From NCBI GenBank assembly GCA_014529385.2, contig CM043955.1:146294640-146358639 (forward strand): a stretch of 64,000 nt of DNA. The letters are read 5' to 3'. A model generated the notes under the pieces. That model was not told the origin of the DNA and searched no databases. It saw only the letters and a program-made list of their open reading frames with translations. This DNA is from Adiantum capillus-veneris (Eukaryota > Streptophyta > Polypodiopsida > Polypodiales > Pteridaceae). Each line of letters begins with the position of its first letter. The stretch's first letter is position 1. Both the position numbers and the translations under genes were made by a program. Shown here piece by piece: positions 21,407 to 33,261 of this stretch.

Positions 21407-23144
21407 CGAAAACCCTAGGTAGGTGACCGAGACTAGTCCTTGAGGATAGGGATTCTCTGGCTTGCCAGAGTCTTATCTTATATTTAGATAGGATTAGAGG
21501 GTGGGGAACTCTCTAGGTCTTAGGAGGAGTCTAGGGAGCGACTGTCTGGCCTAGATCCTTCGCCTTAGGTAGTATTAGGTAGGAGAGTAGGAGTTGGAGT
21601 GGTAGAGGCGGTGAAAGGATAGCTTGAGAGTTCGGGGAGGCCAGGAAGCAACCGAAACACCAAAATCACCATCTCACATGATGAGTAGGAGGAGGGTAAG
21701 TAGGACATCATGATTTATGACCTGGAGCACTTCATGCATGTTATATTTGTTGCTAGGCTCATCAAAGAGCTGTAAAAGACGGAAAAGAGTGTTTAGAAGA
21801 TGAATTGAAGTTCAAAAGTTTATGTGAGTATTTCTGAGAGAGCTGTAGAGCATAGGGAGTACTTTTGTCAAAAAATAAATAAATTCTAAGACAGTAGACA
21901 TCCTACACGTAGCATGTCTCTAGGGAGTTTTTGCCATGGAATTTGGAAAAACTGAGGTCACCTATGTGTTCAGAGGGTAGGTTTCACCCTAGTAACATAT
22001 AGACTCGAGTGTTTTTCCCTTATTGGATTTCCCAAAAGCTAAAAGGCGGACTCAGAAAACGTAAAAGTTCAAAAAACGTTTAAATTGAGAGAAATTTGCA
22101 TATTTTTGCACTTGTAAGGCATATTGGCACTTGCTGAGAGCATAGAGAAGGCAAAGTAGCACTTTAGTCTGAGAAAAGGAGCAGTAGACATCCTACACGT
22201 AGGATGTCTACAGGGTGTTCTGGTGAGAATTTTGAAAATCTAAGTTGACCATAGTGTTTAGAAGGTAGGTTTTACCCTATTTTCACCTGGAAAGTGGAAG
22301 ATTGACCATATCTTGACAGGATAAGACCAAAAGACAGAAATTGCCAGACATCTTATCCAAATTGGGCCCAAGGAATAATTTCTTAGACCAAACCATAGGA
22401 TGTCTTTATGAGCATAATTTACATGATTTATTGAGTGCATGAGAAAGGTTTCATCTCAATTGGGTGAGAAAATTGGATTTTAAGCAGACTTTAGCATTTT
22501 TGACTGAAAAGGGCTAGAATTGGGGTCTTTTAAAATCCAAACTAAAATCTAAGCATAGCATTGGGTTGCTGACATCAAGGGGAAGCTGTGGCTCAAGTTT
22601 GGAGTCAAACAGAGCACTTAGACATCCTACGCGTAGGATGTGTTCACAATGATTTAGCACTCCAAATCCAACTGTGAGCATACCAGAGTGATCAGCACCT
22701 TAAGAGGAGTCCGTGGTTTGCATTTGGACCAATTTTGAGCAATTAGATATGCTACGCGTAGGATGTCTACAGGGTCTTATTGAAGTCAAAATCTGACTGT
22801 GGACATAGATTGATGTTCCAATTGACTTAAGAGTTCCAAAAATTCTTTCAGAAGTGAAATTGGACCTTGTTTGACCTTTTGACAGAGCAAAGATGGAATT
22901 AAGACTTTACCTCTAGACTGACAAACACTCGGGTAAAGTACAGTTCCATATTAGTGTACAGTAGTGGTTGAGGTTAACCCTCCGGTTATACCAATCATTA
23001 CTAAGACCACCTCTAGTGGTTAAATTCTTTGATTCGATTGCCAAAATTAAACGCTTGTGTATAGATATATTCAGCGGCAAGGCAAGAAGTTGTGCGGAAA
23101 CTAATCCCTTGCCAGGTGAGTGGTTGGATTTGTGATAAATTGCA
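21407..23144 (+). other. Element B leader
   Basis: 1.7 kb of untranslated leader before gag. It carries four copies of the palindrome (21,896-22,768). A shared phrase (GAGGGTAGGTTTCACCC / GAAGGTAGGTTTTACCC) about 70-80 bases downstream of the first two copies shows that these copies derive from a duplicated unit of about 290 bp. Confidence 0.8.
21896..22768. repeat. Element B 5' palindrome set, four copies
   Basis: Copies of a 24-bp inverted repeat with arms AGACATCCTAC and GTAGGATGTCT around a 2-bp centre lie at 21,896-21,919, 22,186-22,209, 22,620-22,643 and 22,745-22,768 (centres AC, AC, GC, GC). Each arm has at most two mismatches. Separated half-sites also occur at 22,346 and 22,396. 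The spacings are 290, 434 and 125 bp. Confidence 0.93.
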
Positions 23145-26100
23145 TTGATAAGTTTGAATTTAAGATCAGGAAGACACATTCCTAGAGACCAAAAAGTGAT
23201 AGGTGATCATGGTAGCTTAGTGTCCACTGAGGAGAGTGTAACTCAGGCAAGGCTAGATCCATTAGCACCAATCATTGAGGAGGGTAGTGATACTGACACT
23301 TCAACAGATAAGTCCTTCTTCATGATGGGTAGTCAACAGCCAGGAGATTTCTCTGGTGAAGGACCAATGCTAGGAGGAAGTACCTCCCAAAACCCTTTGA
23401 ACGATGCCAAGTTCACTATAATCTTCTTAGAAGGAACAAACTCTAGGGGAGCCCTAGTTTATTCTGACTATCGGGGACGCAAGTGTATTTGTATAGAGGA
23501 AAGACCTTCTCCGAGAGAATGGAGATAATTCGAGTCTATGATGATGAAGATAGATTCCGAGACGAAAAGGGCCGGGAACCACTATCTGATAGTTAGTAAC
23601 CCTGAGGATTACAACAGATATGGAGATAATGTGGCAAAAGGAAAAATGGTCTCAGAGGCTCAAGAGCCGCCTCCAAAAATTGATCGACCTGGAGCTCTTT
23701 TTATGTATGATAAAAAAACAACCAGGTTCTCTGCCTATAATGAGAATGTGGGAATTTACAAGCATGAGAGCGAGGGAGTAGTCTCTTATTTTTTATGCAA
23801 AGAACCCTACCCAAATGAATTAATAAAAGACAAGGTTCTTTACTTGTTCTCTTATGAAATTGCTATGGGCAAGGATATCATTTTTGTTGACAGGTACGGG
23901 CGAGAATACAAACGAATTCTCCCAGAGGAGGTAGAAAAGGAAACATTCCATAAACATCAACATATGCCCCCGAAGAAGTACCAAGGTCCACCCATACCCC
24001 TAGCAAGTCAACAAATCCATTTTCAGAAGAGTACGATGCAACATCACATTCTAACCGACAACAGACGTTCAACTACCATAACCAACAAGCAACCCAACCA
24101 TCATTGTAGGCATGGCTTCAGCAAAGTGCGACATTAGAACAAGACCGAAATAGGGATTGTTATCCAGTCTCATGAGGGCTAAGAGATTTACAAGAACCAC
24201 CACTCTATTCACAGTATCAAGGCGAGAGTAAGCCAAAACATCAAGAGTCGACAGAGCCCAGAAGACAACCCATAGAACGAGTTAGAAGAGATGAACCACC
24301 TCTTGCAAGAACCATCAGAAATTATGGCTTAGGGGCACCTCTGGGAGAGAAACCCTCCCACTATTGAAGGTCAAAGGAGGTATATCGAGTAGGACAAGGA
24401 GAACCAATGATGAGATTTGTAGACCATCATAGAATTAGACCTTCTCAGGTGCAAAAATGGGTAAACAAGAAATACATGGGAAACAGAGATCCTAGGGATC
24501 ATGTAGGAGCCTTTGTGCGTGTGATTAGAGTTGAAGAAGTTCTGGACTTCCCTACTCAATTTGCAGGGTTTGGACTTACCCTAGAAGAGGATGCCGCTAC
24601 TTGGTTTGACTCTGTGGAGCATAGAGATTTTTGACTCTATGGAGGAGGTTTTTGACGAGTTTATTGAGGAATTCTCACAAAGGGGGATAGCTCATAATAC
24701 AATCTCACAAATCCATAAATTCAAACAGAAAGAAGGGGAATCTGTGCAAAAGGTAGCCCTACGACTAAAAACATATGTAAAGTTCTACCCTGTGGAAGAA
24801 CTACCTACCCAGTCCAGACTTATGCTTATATTTATTCAAGGATTGAGGAACACAAATCTCCAGAAGGACTTACATATGAAGAGGAGCACGACGTTAAATG
24901 AATTAACTAAGGAGGCTCTTTACCTTGTAGACAACAGTGCGGTCTACAAGGAGGGTGAATTCAAGGATCTTGATGACGATTCATCCTCACAACAAAGTGG
25001 AAGCAATTCCGCTAAGACAGCACCAAAAGGAGAAGAAGCTGTAAGCCACGAGCAGCTTGTGGAGGAAGTGCTAAAAAAAATTAATATGTATGTCAAACCT
25101 CAGGCTAAGTAGCCAAAGTGGTGTGCTATTGAACAAAATTGGACAAACCATGTGACGGAGGAATGTTATTATAACAAGGGATATGTGAGAGAGCGACCAT
25201 ATGCTCCCCAAGCTCAGGTAGCATCTCCTCAACTTACACAAATGCCTAGGTATCAAGCAGGCAACCTACCAAGACTTGTAGGTGTTGAAAGACCACAACC
25301 AATATTGGGACAACAACCATCCCTACCAGGATTACGACAAGTCGGCATAAGATACACGCCAATGATAAACGAACCAGAAGAGAAGGCTTTGGTACCTATG
25401 CATGCATATTACGAAGATTCCAATGGATATGCAACAAATCCTGTCTATTATCCACCGGAAGAACCCCCAACGCCAGAACCTTGGAGCATGATTGGAAGTA
25501 CAGGACAACCAACAACTGCACAGGCAGCAGGCGAAGGAAGATACATCTTGGATGAACAACATTGTTGTTCATAGCCAACGGAGGCATGGGCGGGGAGAGG
25601 CATGCGTACCAACAGAGAGGAGCTCAAGGAGCACCTCAACAGCCTAAGGGACCCTACTACAATTGTGGCGGAGATCATTGGCTAAGGGATTGTCCTCACG
25701 ATGAAATCATTCGAGTCAACGCATATTGCACCGAGTGTGGAATTACTCATTTGATTCCTGATTGCCCTAAAAACCCGAGCAAAGGAGAAAAAACTACTTT
25801 GAACATGCTGGAAGCAGTGCCTTCCAGTGGAGGGTCAGAAAAAGAGACAGTAATACCTATTCAAGCAGTGACACGATCACAAGCTCAACGAATGACAAAC
25901 GAACCCATAATTGAAGAGCCAAAGACAGATGCCTCAAGTGCAGAAATGAAAAATCAGAGAAGCACTTGGAAAGCTAGAAAGGCACGTATGAAAGCCAAGA
26001 GAGAATGACAGCAAACGGCTCTATCCGAGGAGTTAAAACACACAAAGGATAGATTGGAGCGGTTAGAGGATCTAACTAGTCTAATTTCATGCGCTGCTAC

Positions 26101-26359
26101 AACCAAAGGAGCCAAGGAAATACTAGAACCCAAAAGTGCAGGATCGGGAGGATCAGTGCTGGTAGAAAAAGTAAATGAGCAGCTCGACGCACTCTTGAAA
26201 GTATACGAAGCCAGGCTCAAAAACAACCAAACCCAAGAGCAAAGATGGATGACTTATCCATATGCAAAAATAGAAAAAAAGAGGTTGGAAATGTGTCGAA
26301 AGATGATTGAAACAGCCCAATCCTTGATAGAAAATCCACTTGGTAAACCTGCAAGTTGA
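23145..26359 (+). pseudogene. Element B gag (broken)
   Basis: The gag is read in pieces: 23,145-24,137 in one frame with a TAA at 23,526-23,528; 24,407-24,634; 24,591-25,574 with a TAG at 25,110-25,112; then 25,562-26,359 with a TGA at 26,006-26,008. The retrotransposon gag domain is at about 24,420-24,940 (VQKWVNKKYMGNRD, FGLTLEEDAATWFDS, EFSQRGIAHNTISQIHKFKQ, LRLKTYVKFYPVEELPTQSRL). A knuckle-like WCAIEQNWTNHVTEECYYN straddles the TAG. Zinc knuckles follow at 25,655-25,760: NCGGDHWLRDCP with its first cysteine replaced by tyrosine, and CTECGITHLIPDCP intact. The tail is charged and probably helical. The order and motifs are gypsy-like; at least two frameshifts make it inactive. Confidence 0.85.
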
Positions 26360-27060
26360 CACGAGGTACCAGCTCCAACCCCTATCAAACCAACTCTAGA
26401 GAAACAAGTAGACATGAAGGAGAGACTCACGACTGTCTCTGAGTCTAGGAGAGAACCTATCATAGTGCCAAATACAATAGATAAGACAATTGATGGTTTC
26501 TAGCCTAAAACATTGGTAGAAATGGGGTAAGGATTGTAACAGTCTAGATTACCTATGGAAGCAATTCCGGGAAGCAAATGAAGCTAACAGGGTGAACCAC
26601 CAAATAAATAGCACTAGAAAGGAGAAAAATGAGATCTTACCTCCCATTGATGAGTTTGAGGCAAGATCACAAATGAACTTTGATATGCATTCACAAGGGG
26701 GGGACCACGGTTCAATTAGTTCGGGGCACAGCCAACCAGACTCGCTAAAAACTCTACCCTGCTACCTAGGGGAGTATGAAGCTAAGTCTGAGGTGAGATC
26801 AATCCCATCTCAAAGACTTTCTTCCAACAAAGGATGGATTCACAAGGGTTGATTGAGTTATTGTCCACCCCTGTGGCATGCACAATCACGTTAGCCGAAC
26901 TCCTTAGGTTACGACCAAACATGTGGACCACCGTAGGCAAATGCGTAGAAAAATTTGGAGTAAAAGACCCTACCTCTAAGCTTCAAGAAGGGATCAGAGA
27001 ATTGGACAAGCCTCAACTAAACACTAGGCCAGTACCTTTCAAACAAAGTTGGAGAATATT
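26360..27060 (+). other. Element B gag-protease linker
   Basis: Low-conservation linker in mixed frames (26,592-26,852 and 26,834-27,060). No domain recognised. Confidence 0.5.
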
Positions 27061-27445
27061 GCGAGGGAGAAGATGGAAATACCACACTACCGGTAGAATT
27101 CCAAGGAGTAGTATCCAAAGCTATTCTTGACAGTGGAGCGGGAGTCGCTATCGCCACCAAAGAAATCTGGAAAAAATGGGGAAAATCGGCTTTGAGAGCT
27201 ACCAGAATGAAATTGCAACTGGCAAATGGGTTATGGAAAAGCCTATAGGACTTTTAGAAAAACTAATTGTCACCTCTTGCGGAATCGAGTATGAGCATAC
27301 ATTTGCAATAGTTGATTTTGACAAAAAGAACAATTATGAGATCATCTTGGGAAGACCATTCATGAGACAATTAAAGATGGTCCAGGATTGGGGTTACGAC
27401 CACATATACCTCAGATGGGGGAGACTACAACCAAAATATACATAA
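27061..27445 (+). pseudogene. Element B retropepsin (first protease)
   Basis: At about 27,085-27,180 the active-site segment reads VVSKAILDSGAGVAIATKEIW with the catalytic D-S-G intact. After a frame change near 27,175 the C-terminal part follows: KPIGLLEKLIV, TFAIVDFDKKNNYEIILGRPFMRQLKMVQDW, the usual ILGRPFM landmark. The protein would cleave the gag-pol precursor. It closely resembles the protease of element A (40,245-40,736), supporting a common lineage. Confidence 0.85.
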
Positions 27446-28286
27446 AAGACCATAGTTACAAGGATGTGAACCAAACACCAGTGAAAGAGTTTGATTTAGC
27501 TACATTGGCAGGCTCCGAACTCCCAGCATGGTTAGGGCAGAAAAAAGAGCTATGGATGTGCAGAGCTTCACATTGTGGGAGCTTAAATAGAGATGAATGC
27601 ATCTTAGAAAGAGCTATTGAGAACAAGGATTACATTTCGGAACCTTTTCTCGAAGATGTCTTAGAACCTCTAGAATGGGAACACATACTAGCAACATTGG
27701 ATGTCTGTACCATTACAGATAGCCCAACGACAAAATTTTGCGATAAGGATGGCTATGATGTGCTACCCTATTACATGGTAAACCTTATACCAGTAGGAGA
27801 TGAGTATGTATACTCACCAGAACAAAGAGAGTTTTATGACTCCTCTGAGCATCTGGAACTAGGTCATGATGCAGATAACGAGTGTTCAGACTGCTCAAGC
27901 GAGCGTGGGGAGACAACCGTGAATATCAAGTCTTACGATTTTGCAAAACAACACCCTAGACGCCAGGAACGCTATAGAAAAAAAAGAACAGAAAACAAAA
28001 TTAGAGAGAACCTAATGCCCAGGATAAAAGATAAAACTCACTATCTAATGCTTGTCAAGGCAGAGGATTGCGTAAAAGACCAATTCTCAAGAGTTCAAAG
28101 GGAAAGGACACATGAGGAAATAAAACAAGCACGGAAGACTAAAACAAAAACAAAATCAAGAAAATCTCAACAATCGAAACAAGAAAAGACAAAAGATCCA
28201 AGTGGACCAAAATGGAGCGTTAAAAGAAATTCCAAGATCTAAAACGGTCGTTACACCAGCTAAATAGTGCAGAAAATACCTACACC
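27446..28286 (+). pseudogene. Element B protease-RT linker, ending at an RT deletion
   Basis: An open, highly charged frame (27,388-28,242) continues after the protease with acidic then lysine-rich sequence. At 28,242 it stops. Only about 45 bases later the sequence is already inside RNase H (TTTERGGLGMIYAIKFF). The entire RT and the first part of RNase H, which should lie here, are absent. This is an internal deletion of well over 1 kb relative to normal gypsy pol. Confidence 0.8.
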
Positions 28287-28700
28287 ACCACTGAAAGAGG
28301 GGGATTAGGAATGATTTATGCTATAAAATTTTTTTGGCATTACTTTCTTGCAAACAAATTTTTGTTCTTCACAGATCATCAAGCTCTTTTGTATCTAGTA
28401 AATAAACCATGCAATACTGGGATAATTGTACAGTGGCTTATTATATTGCTAGTGTTTGACTTCACAGTGGTAGTAAAAAAGGATAAAACTCATCTACGGG
28501 CGGATCATCTTTCAAGGCTACAAAACGGGGAAGCTCCTGAAGGAGTAGATGATGACATACCTGATACTTATCTTTTCAATATTGAAATGATACCCAAATG
28601 GTCTCAGGAAATCGTTAGCATTCTTTCCTTTGGAGGTAGATTTGATAACAAGGAAGACAGATCCAAACAACAAACATTTCGACAAACAAAAAAAATTTAG
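28287..28700 (+). pseudogene. Element B RNase H, C-terminal part
   Basis: Reads YAIKFFWHYFLANKFLFFTDHQALLYLVNKP, then GIIVQWLIILLVFDFTVVVKKDKTHLRADHLSRL. These are the TDHQAL and ADHLSRL landmarks of gypsy RNase H. It continues GEAPEGVDDDIPDTYLF and WSQEIVSIL. The frame ends in TAG at 28,698-28,700 but the same frame resumes immediately. The N-terminal catalytic part is missing with the RT deletion. Confidence 0.88.
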
Positions 28701-29195
28701 TTGATTGCAGGACGACTGTACCATCTAGGCTCGGACCAAATTCTAGGATTATGTATAAGTCAAGAGGAATCCGAGTGTTATCTTGAAGAAGCACACATCC
28801 AAGATTGTGCATTTCATTGTTCAACAATGAAAACACACCAAAGATTGAAACACTTAGGAGTTTATTGGCCAACTATGTATGCTGACACACATGCTTATGT
28901 TAACAATTGTACTATATGTAGTGCCAAACGACCGGTGGATCGCGCGACATTGTTTCAGGTAACCATTGCACATACATGGAGTCAATATATCATTAATTTC
29001 TTAACAACAAGGACATTTCCTGAAAACATAACAAAAGCGCGAAAAAGGGCTATAGAGTTGGAGGCTCGAGACTTTAATTTAATTGGAAATCAACTCTACA
29101 AGAGAGGAAAGGACAATCAACTTAGAATCTGTGCAAGTGAAAGTGAATACCTGCTGATTCTAGAACACGCACACAGAGGAAACATGGAGGAATAA
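28701..29195 (+). pseudogene. Element B duplicated linker and first integrase H2C2 module
   Basis: In frame with the RNase H. The first linker (IAGRLYHLGSDQILGLCISQEESECYLEEAH) leads to an HHCC zinc module: H-x6-H, then GVYWPTMYADTHAYVNNCTICSAK. Instead of the integrase core, a second copy of the linker follows (WSQYIINFLTTRTF, LIGNQLYKRGKDNQLRIC, YLLILEHAHRGN), leading to a second H2C2 at 29,155-29,320. The two copies align residue by residue (WSQEIVSIL/WSQYIINFL, RLYHLGSDQIL/QLYKRGKDNQL, EEAH/EHAH). This is therefore an internal duplication of roughly 130-150 residues. A normal gypsy integrase has one H2C2. Confidence 0.8.
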
Positions 29196-30105
29196 GTGGA
29201 GGCCATTTTTCAAGCGATAAGAAGGCAAAAATTTTGTTAACCGCGGGAATATGGTGGCCTACATTACACATGGATGCTGAGGAGTTTGTAAAGCGTTGTG
29301 ACACATGTCACCGCACTAAGGTGCCAATAAAGAGAGATGAGATGCCACTACAGCCAATGATGGGAGCATGGGAATTTGCAAAGTGGGAAATTGATTTTGT
29401 GGGGCCTATTTCACCCCCTGCATATTGCACTCATACCCAATATATCATTGTGGCTACGGACTATCTCACAAAATGGGCTGAAGCCAAATCAACACAAAAA
29501 GCAGACGCAAGAACCACTACACAATTTTTGTATGAGAATGTCTTTGTACGATACGGATTACCAATAGAAATTGACACTGATCGAGGAACACATTTTCTTA
29601 ATGAAGTCATTGAATACCTATTAGAGGAATTCATGGTCATACATAGAAAATCTGCTCCATATCATCCACAGGCAAATGGACAAGCTGAGGCCACAAATAA
29701 AACACTATGCACTGTTTTGACTAAAATTGTATCAGAATCAAGGACATACTGGGATCAACAATTACACTCAACACTATGGGCATACAAGGGAGCTTACAAA
29801 AGATCAATCGGAACCACACCATACAACATGGTATTTGGACTAAATGCTATATTACCCATAGAGTTTTAGTTCCAACTCTACGAGTAGCGAAACGCTTAGA
29901 ATGGACAGGCCATGAGCTCTCTTCAAGAATAGATGATCTTGAAAAGCTAGAGGAACTTCAACTGAGACCTGTAGCTTCGACCTATGCTAAAAAAAGAAGA
30001 CAAAAAGAGTTTTTTGACAAGCATGTGCGTACGAAAGAGTTCAAAACATGTTATTATGTACTTGTTTATACTTTGAAGCAACATGCCAAAAAACTTAAAA
30101 AGTGA
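29196..30105 (+). pseudogene. Element B integrase core (DD35E) and C-terminal part
   Basis: After a frameshift near 29,195 the second H2C2 completes (IWWPTLHMDAEEFVKRCDTCHR). The core follows: WEIDFVGPI (first D), EIDTDRGTHF (second D), and YHPQANGQAEATNK (E), with exactly 35 residues between the second D and E. All three catalytic residues are present. Core homology continues to GLNAILPIEF at 29,869. A one-base frame change then leads to LVPTLRVAKRLEWTGHELS and KRRQKEFFDKHVRTKEF up to a TGA at 30,103-30,105. The protein would insert the cDNA into the genome; here it is frame-broken. Confidence 0.9.
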
Positions 30106-30328
30106 GGGATAGGACCCTTTGTGATTAGTGACTTACCACAAAGTAGAGCTGTCAAACTTGCTACATTGACAGGAGAAGAAATGCCAAATTGGATTAGTGG
30201 GTGTCGGTTAAAAAAGTATCATTTACCACTAACACAGTATATGCTTCAACAAATCCATCCAGAAAAACAACGGATGAAGGAGAAACAGAGGGTACGAGAA
30301 GAAGCACAAGCAGAAGCAAAAGAATGCA
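30106..30328 (+). pseudogene. Element B integrase tail after the stop
   Basis: In the same frame as the part before the TGA it reads GIGPFVISDLPQSRAVKLATLTGEEMPNWISGCRLKKYHLPL, the small C-terminal beta domain usual in gypsy integrases. A basic, glutamine-rich stretch follows. Only the single stop separates it from the core. Confidence 0.75.
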
Positions 30329-30790
30329 TTGCAAAAAAGAAGGCTTCTACGACAACAACAAAGTGGATCACCGTTGCGAATAAATGCTATTCGATTAACG
30401 AATTTTGGTGAAGACATAGTGGAACCAATAATTGCAGTCAAAGTGGGTAGCAATCAAGTTGAATCGACGACATTGCTTGATTCTGGAGCTCAAGCAAAAC
30501 TAATCTCTTGCAAATTATAGAATCAGCTCCAGCTCGAAGATCAACTACATCCTACTCAACAAGTGCTAGAAAGCAGTACCTCAAATTCATTAAGCACATT
30601 AGGCTGAACGATATTGTATATCAAGTACATCAGAATGTTTATCCCCACAAGTTTTATGTGGTTGAGGATGCGAGCACACTACACCAAATGTTATTGGGAC
30701 AAACTTGGCAGAAAGAGTATAATGTGTAGATAGATTGGAATTGGAATACAGTCAAAATTCAACAAGCACAAGAACACCAAGTGGTAGCCT
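30329..30790 (+). pseudogene. Element B second retropepsin-like segment, after integrase
   Basis: One frame reads VEPIIAVKVGSNQVESTTLLDSGAQAKLIS (30,420-30,515), a retropepsin active-site segment with intact D-S-G-A. A frame change near 30,520 leads to the rest: LNDIVYQVHQNVYPHKFYVVEDASTLHQMLLGQTW and, after a TAG at 30,727-30,729, IDWNWNTVKI. The hydrophobic-LLG-x2-W ending fits the C-terminal half of a retropepsin. It differs clearly from the first protease (27,061-27,445), so it is not a recent copy. I know of no standard gypsy layout with a protease after integrase. Function is inferred from motifs only. Confidence 0.6.
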
Positions 30791-31525
30791 TTGCTAGGAC
30801 AACCCGAAAGAACCCAATAATGGTGCCACAATCAATCGATCAACAGAAAAATAGGTGGGTGCCACTTAACCAGCAAAAGATACCTACGAAGGATACACAA
30901 GAAACAGCCAACTGTCTTCAATCAAAAAATGAGATACCACAGGCGACAAAGAATAGATCAAAGTCGGCAATAAGCAAACAACAAGTATGGGTAAGGAAAA
31001 ATCTACGTGAACCAGCCTACAAACCACAGTGCACTAGCAGATAGCCTTCGAAAACCAAGTTAATCAAACACCAAACAGAGTCATCAAATATATATGGATA
31101 CCGAAGAACAAGCTCAATCGCCAACTACATGAGAAACATGTTTGGTTCCCCAAGGCGATGCTACAAGAACTCCCTTCAGTACAAGCAAAACCAGTAACCA
31201 GACAAACGACATCGGCAAATCAATCTGTGTGGATGCCGATCAACAAAAAAGCCACCAAGATCAAAAAAGAGACAATAAACCTACAAACGCATCCAAAACA
31301 AAGCCACAAATGGCAAGAAAAAGAGAAAAAGATTACGGCCACATCAGCCACGATAATTCTCTCCACGGAGACAACCACGACCATATCGACAGTAGCGGCA
31401 AACCAAGCAACTTTTGTAACGAAACGATCAAACAAAGAGCTGTAGAGTTACAACTTTTACTTGCAAAGAAAAACAACCAACCTAACCAAGAACAAATAGG
31501 AAACCTTGACGTCGAATGCTCATAA
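30791..31525 (+). pseudogene. Element B W-x-P-K repeat region
   Basis: Basic, glutamine- and lysine-rich sequence with a recurring aromatic-proline-lysine motif: RWVPLNQQKIP, QVWVRKNLREP, YIWIPKNKL, HVWFPKAML and SVWMPINKKA between 30,850 and 31,250, each preceded by a short hydrophilic spacer. The same type of motif follows the protease of element A (39,206-39,979). Frames shift at 31,044 and the region ends near 31,525. The role is unknown; a nucleic-acid-binding tail is a reasonable guess. Confidence 0.5.
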
Positions 31526-33261
31526 GAATCTTGATTATTCCCTCCTCTCGCACAGCATTAATTTTTCCATGCATTGACTGAGTATGCATCAAATAGGGCC
31601 ACATTACAAGGCCGCGCATTAGCACAATTTTTAACCCATGCACCACACATACCCCAAGGTGATACCTTGTTGTCCAGGAGGACTCCAACTAGGAGGGGAG
31701 GAGGCATTCTCAATGCGGACCCAATGAAGGTGAAAAGAGCAAAAAAAGGGCATGTTTTTCGATTATTTTGAAGGGTTTTCTTTTGATTGAAAAATTTTCT
31801 AGACTAACCTAAATACATATGCCCTTAATCAGCATGAATCTACAAGTATGTGGGGCCAAACACTAAATTAGGCTTCTAGGTGTGTGTATATATGGAAAAA
31901 TAACCATTTTTCATGCAAAATATTGGTAAAATGGAGAAATCCGACCATAAAAATTGCATGTGAGTGTACATAGTGTTTTGCGGTGATTTTTTTGCGTTAT
32001 TGTGATTTTTGGGGATTTTCTGGGTTTATTTTTCTATTTTCTTTTTAATTTTACTAATTATCGGTAGAAAAACTTCAAAAATACAAAAAGCAGGTGAAAT
32101 GGGTCGTAATGAAAAAAAAAATATGGGGATAATTAGTGACTATAGGACAACATATGGTACAAAGGGGGTGCAATTATGTGAATGTAGCGGGAGGCGTGTT
32201 TTGGCCAGATTTTGATCGAAACAATCTCGGAAACTGGGCAAGCGGAGTCCAAATCAGGAACTTTTTGAGCCTAAACCACTTCTCGCACGAAGTTAGGAGC
32301 ACATGTCAAATTTCATAGAAAGTGGTCCGGGGACCCCTATTATAAGATTTTTTCACTTTACTTAGAGCTCATTTCTACTATTTCCTTCTTGAGAGAGAGC
32401 TCTAGCCACCTAGAATGAACCGGACTTCGAGCTGCTTCTACGATGCGCACGACCACCCGACAGGCTCCATATATGAGAGGTAGACTCAGCACCTTGAGCT
32501 TTTCGCGTATGTTTGATGTTTTATAGCGAAAACTAGTGTAGGGTTCACACAGGGAACGGGCAGTAGAGACCTACAGGTAGAGGTAGCCACCTAACGGCTA
32601 ACCCAATAGCAATAAGGCTTCATAGGGGGTTTATCCTAGCATAGGAGACCACTCTTGAATGCATAAAGGCGGCAAAAAACCATTGGGAAAAACCCTGGCA
32701 CCACAAGCCCTGCAAGAGGCCACCAAGTGGTAAATCGGTGGAAAGTCGCCCAAATGCTACCAAAACTCATGGGTAGGAGCATCTCAACATGCTCTACAAG
32801 GCTATATAGCCCACATGGCCATAAGGCGACCTGAAGCGAGACTAAAGCTTCAGAAATGGCATCCGACACACAAAGCATCAACTGGCTCTCGCGGCCAAAG
32901 CAGATGTCCGTTTGCCACCAAACTTCACAAGCGGCTTGTCTAGACCATCAACAACCAAGTCCTATGGTGGTAGACCACCACAAGTCATTGACGGCATGCA
33001 AACGCAACCACGGGCGCTTCCTGAGTGACAAATTTCCAAACGGAGCTCCGGTGAAGCCAAAGCCAACAAAAACCATATGGCAAGGTTCCCCAAGGAATCA
33101 TGAAGCTATGGAGACTAACATCAAGAAATTTCATCGCCAAAAAGCACTCCAAGAGTCAAAAAACGACTCAGAGGCTCTGAAAGCCACACAAGGAGTTTAA
33201 AGGGGACTCAGGGGGGCTAAGGGTATATACTAGTAGCACTTCTCCAAAAGAATTCCTCAAA
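31526..33261 (+). other. Element B intergenic spacer
   Basis: 1.7 kb between the pol-side genes and the palindrome array. It is A+T-rich around 31,770-32,130 and holds small frames without recognisable domains. No promoter can be assigned. Confidence 0.5.

Noticed and set aside
32636-33200. Open frames on both strands in the spacer of element B
   Set aside because: No domain, no conserved start context, opposite frames of similar length; treated as chance.
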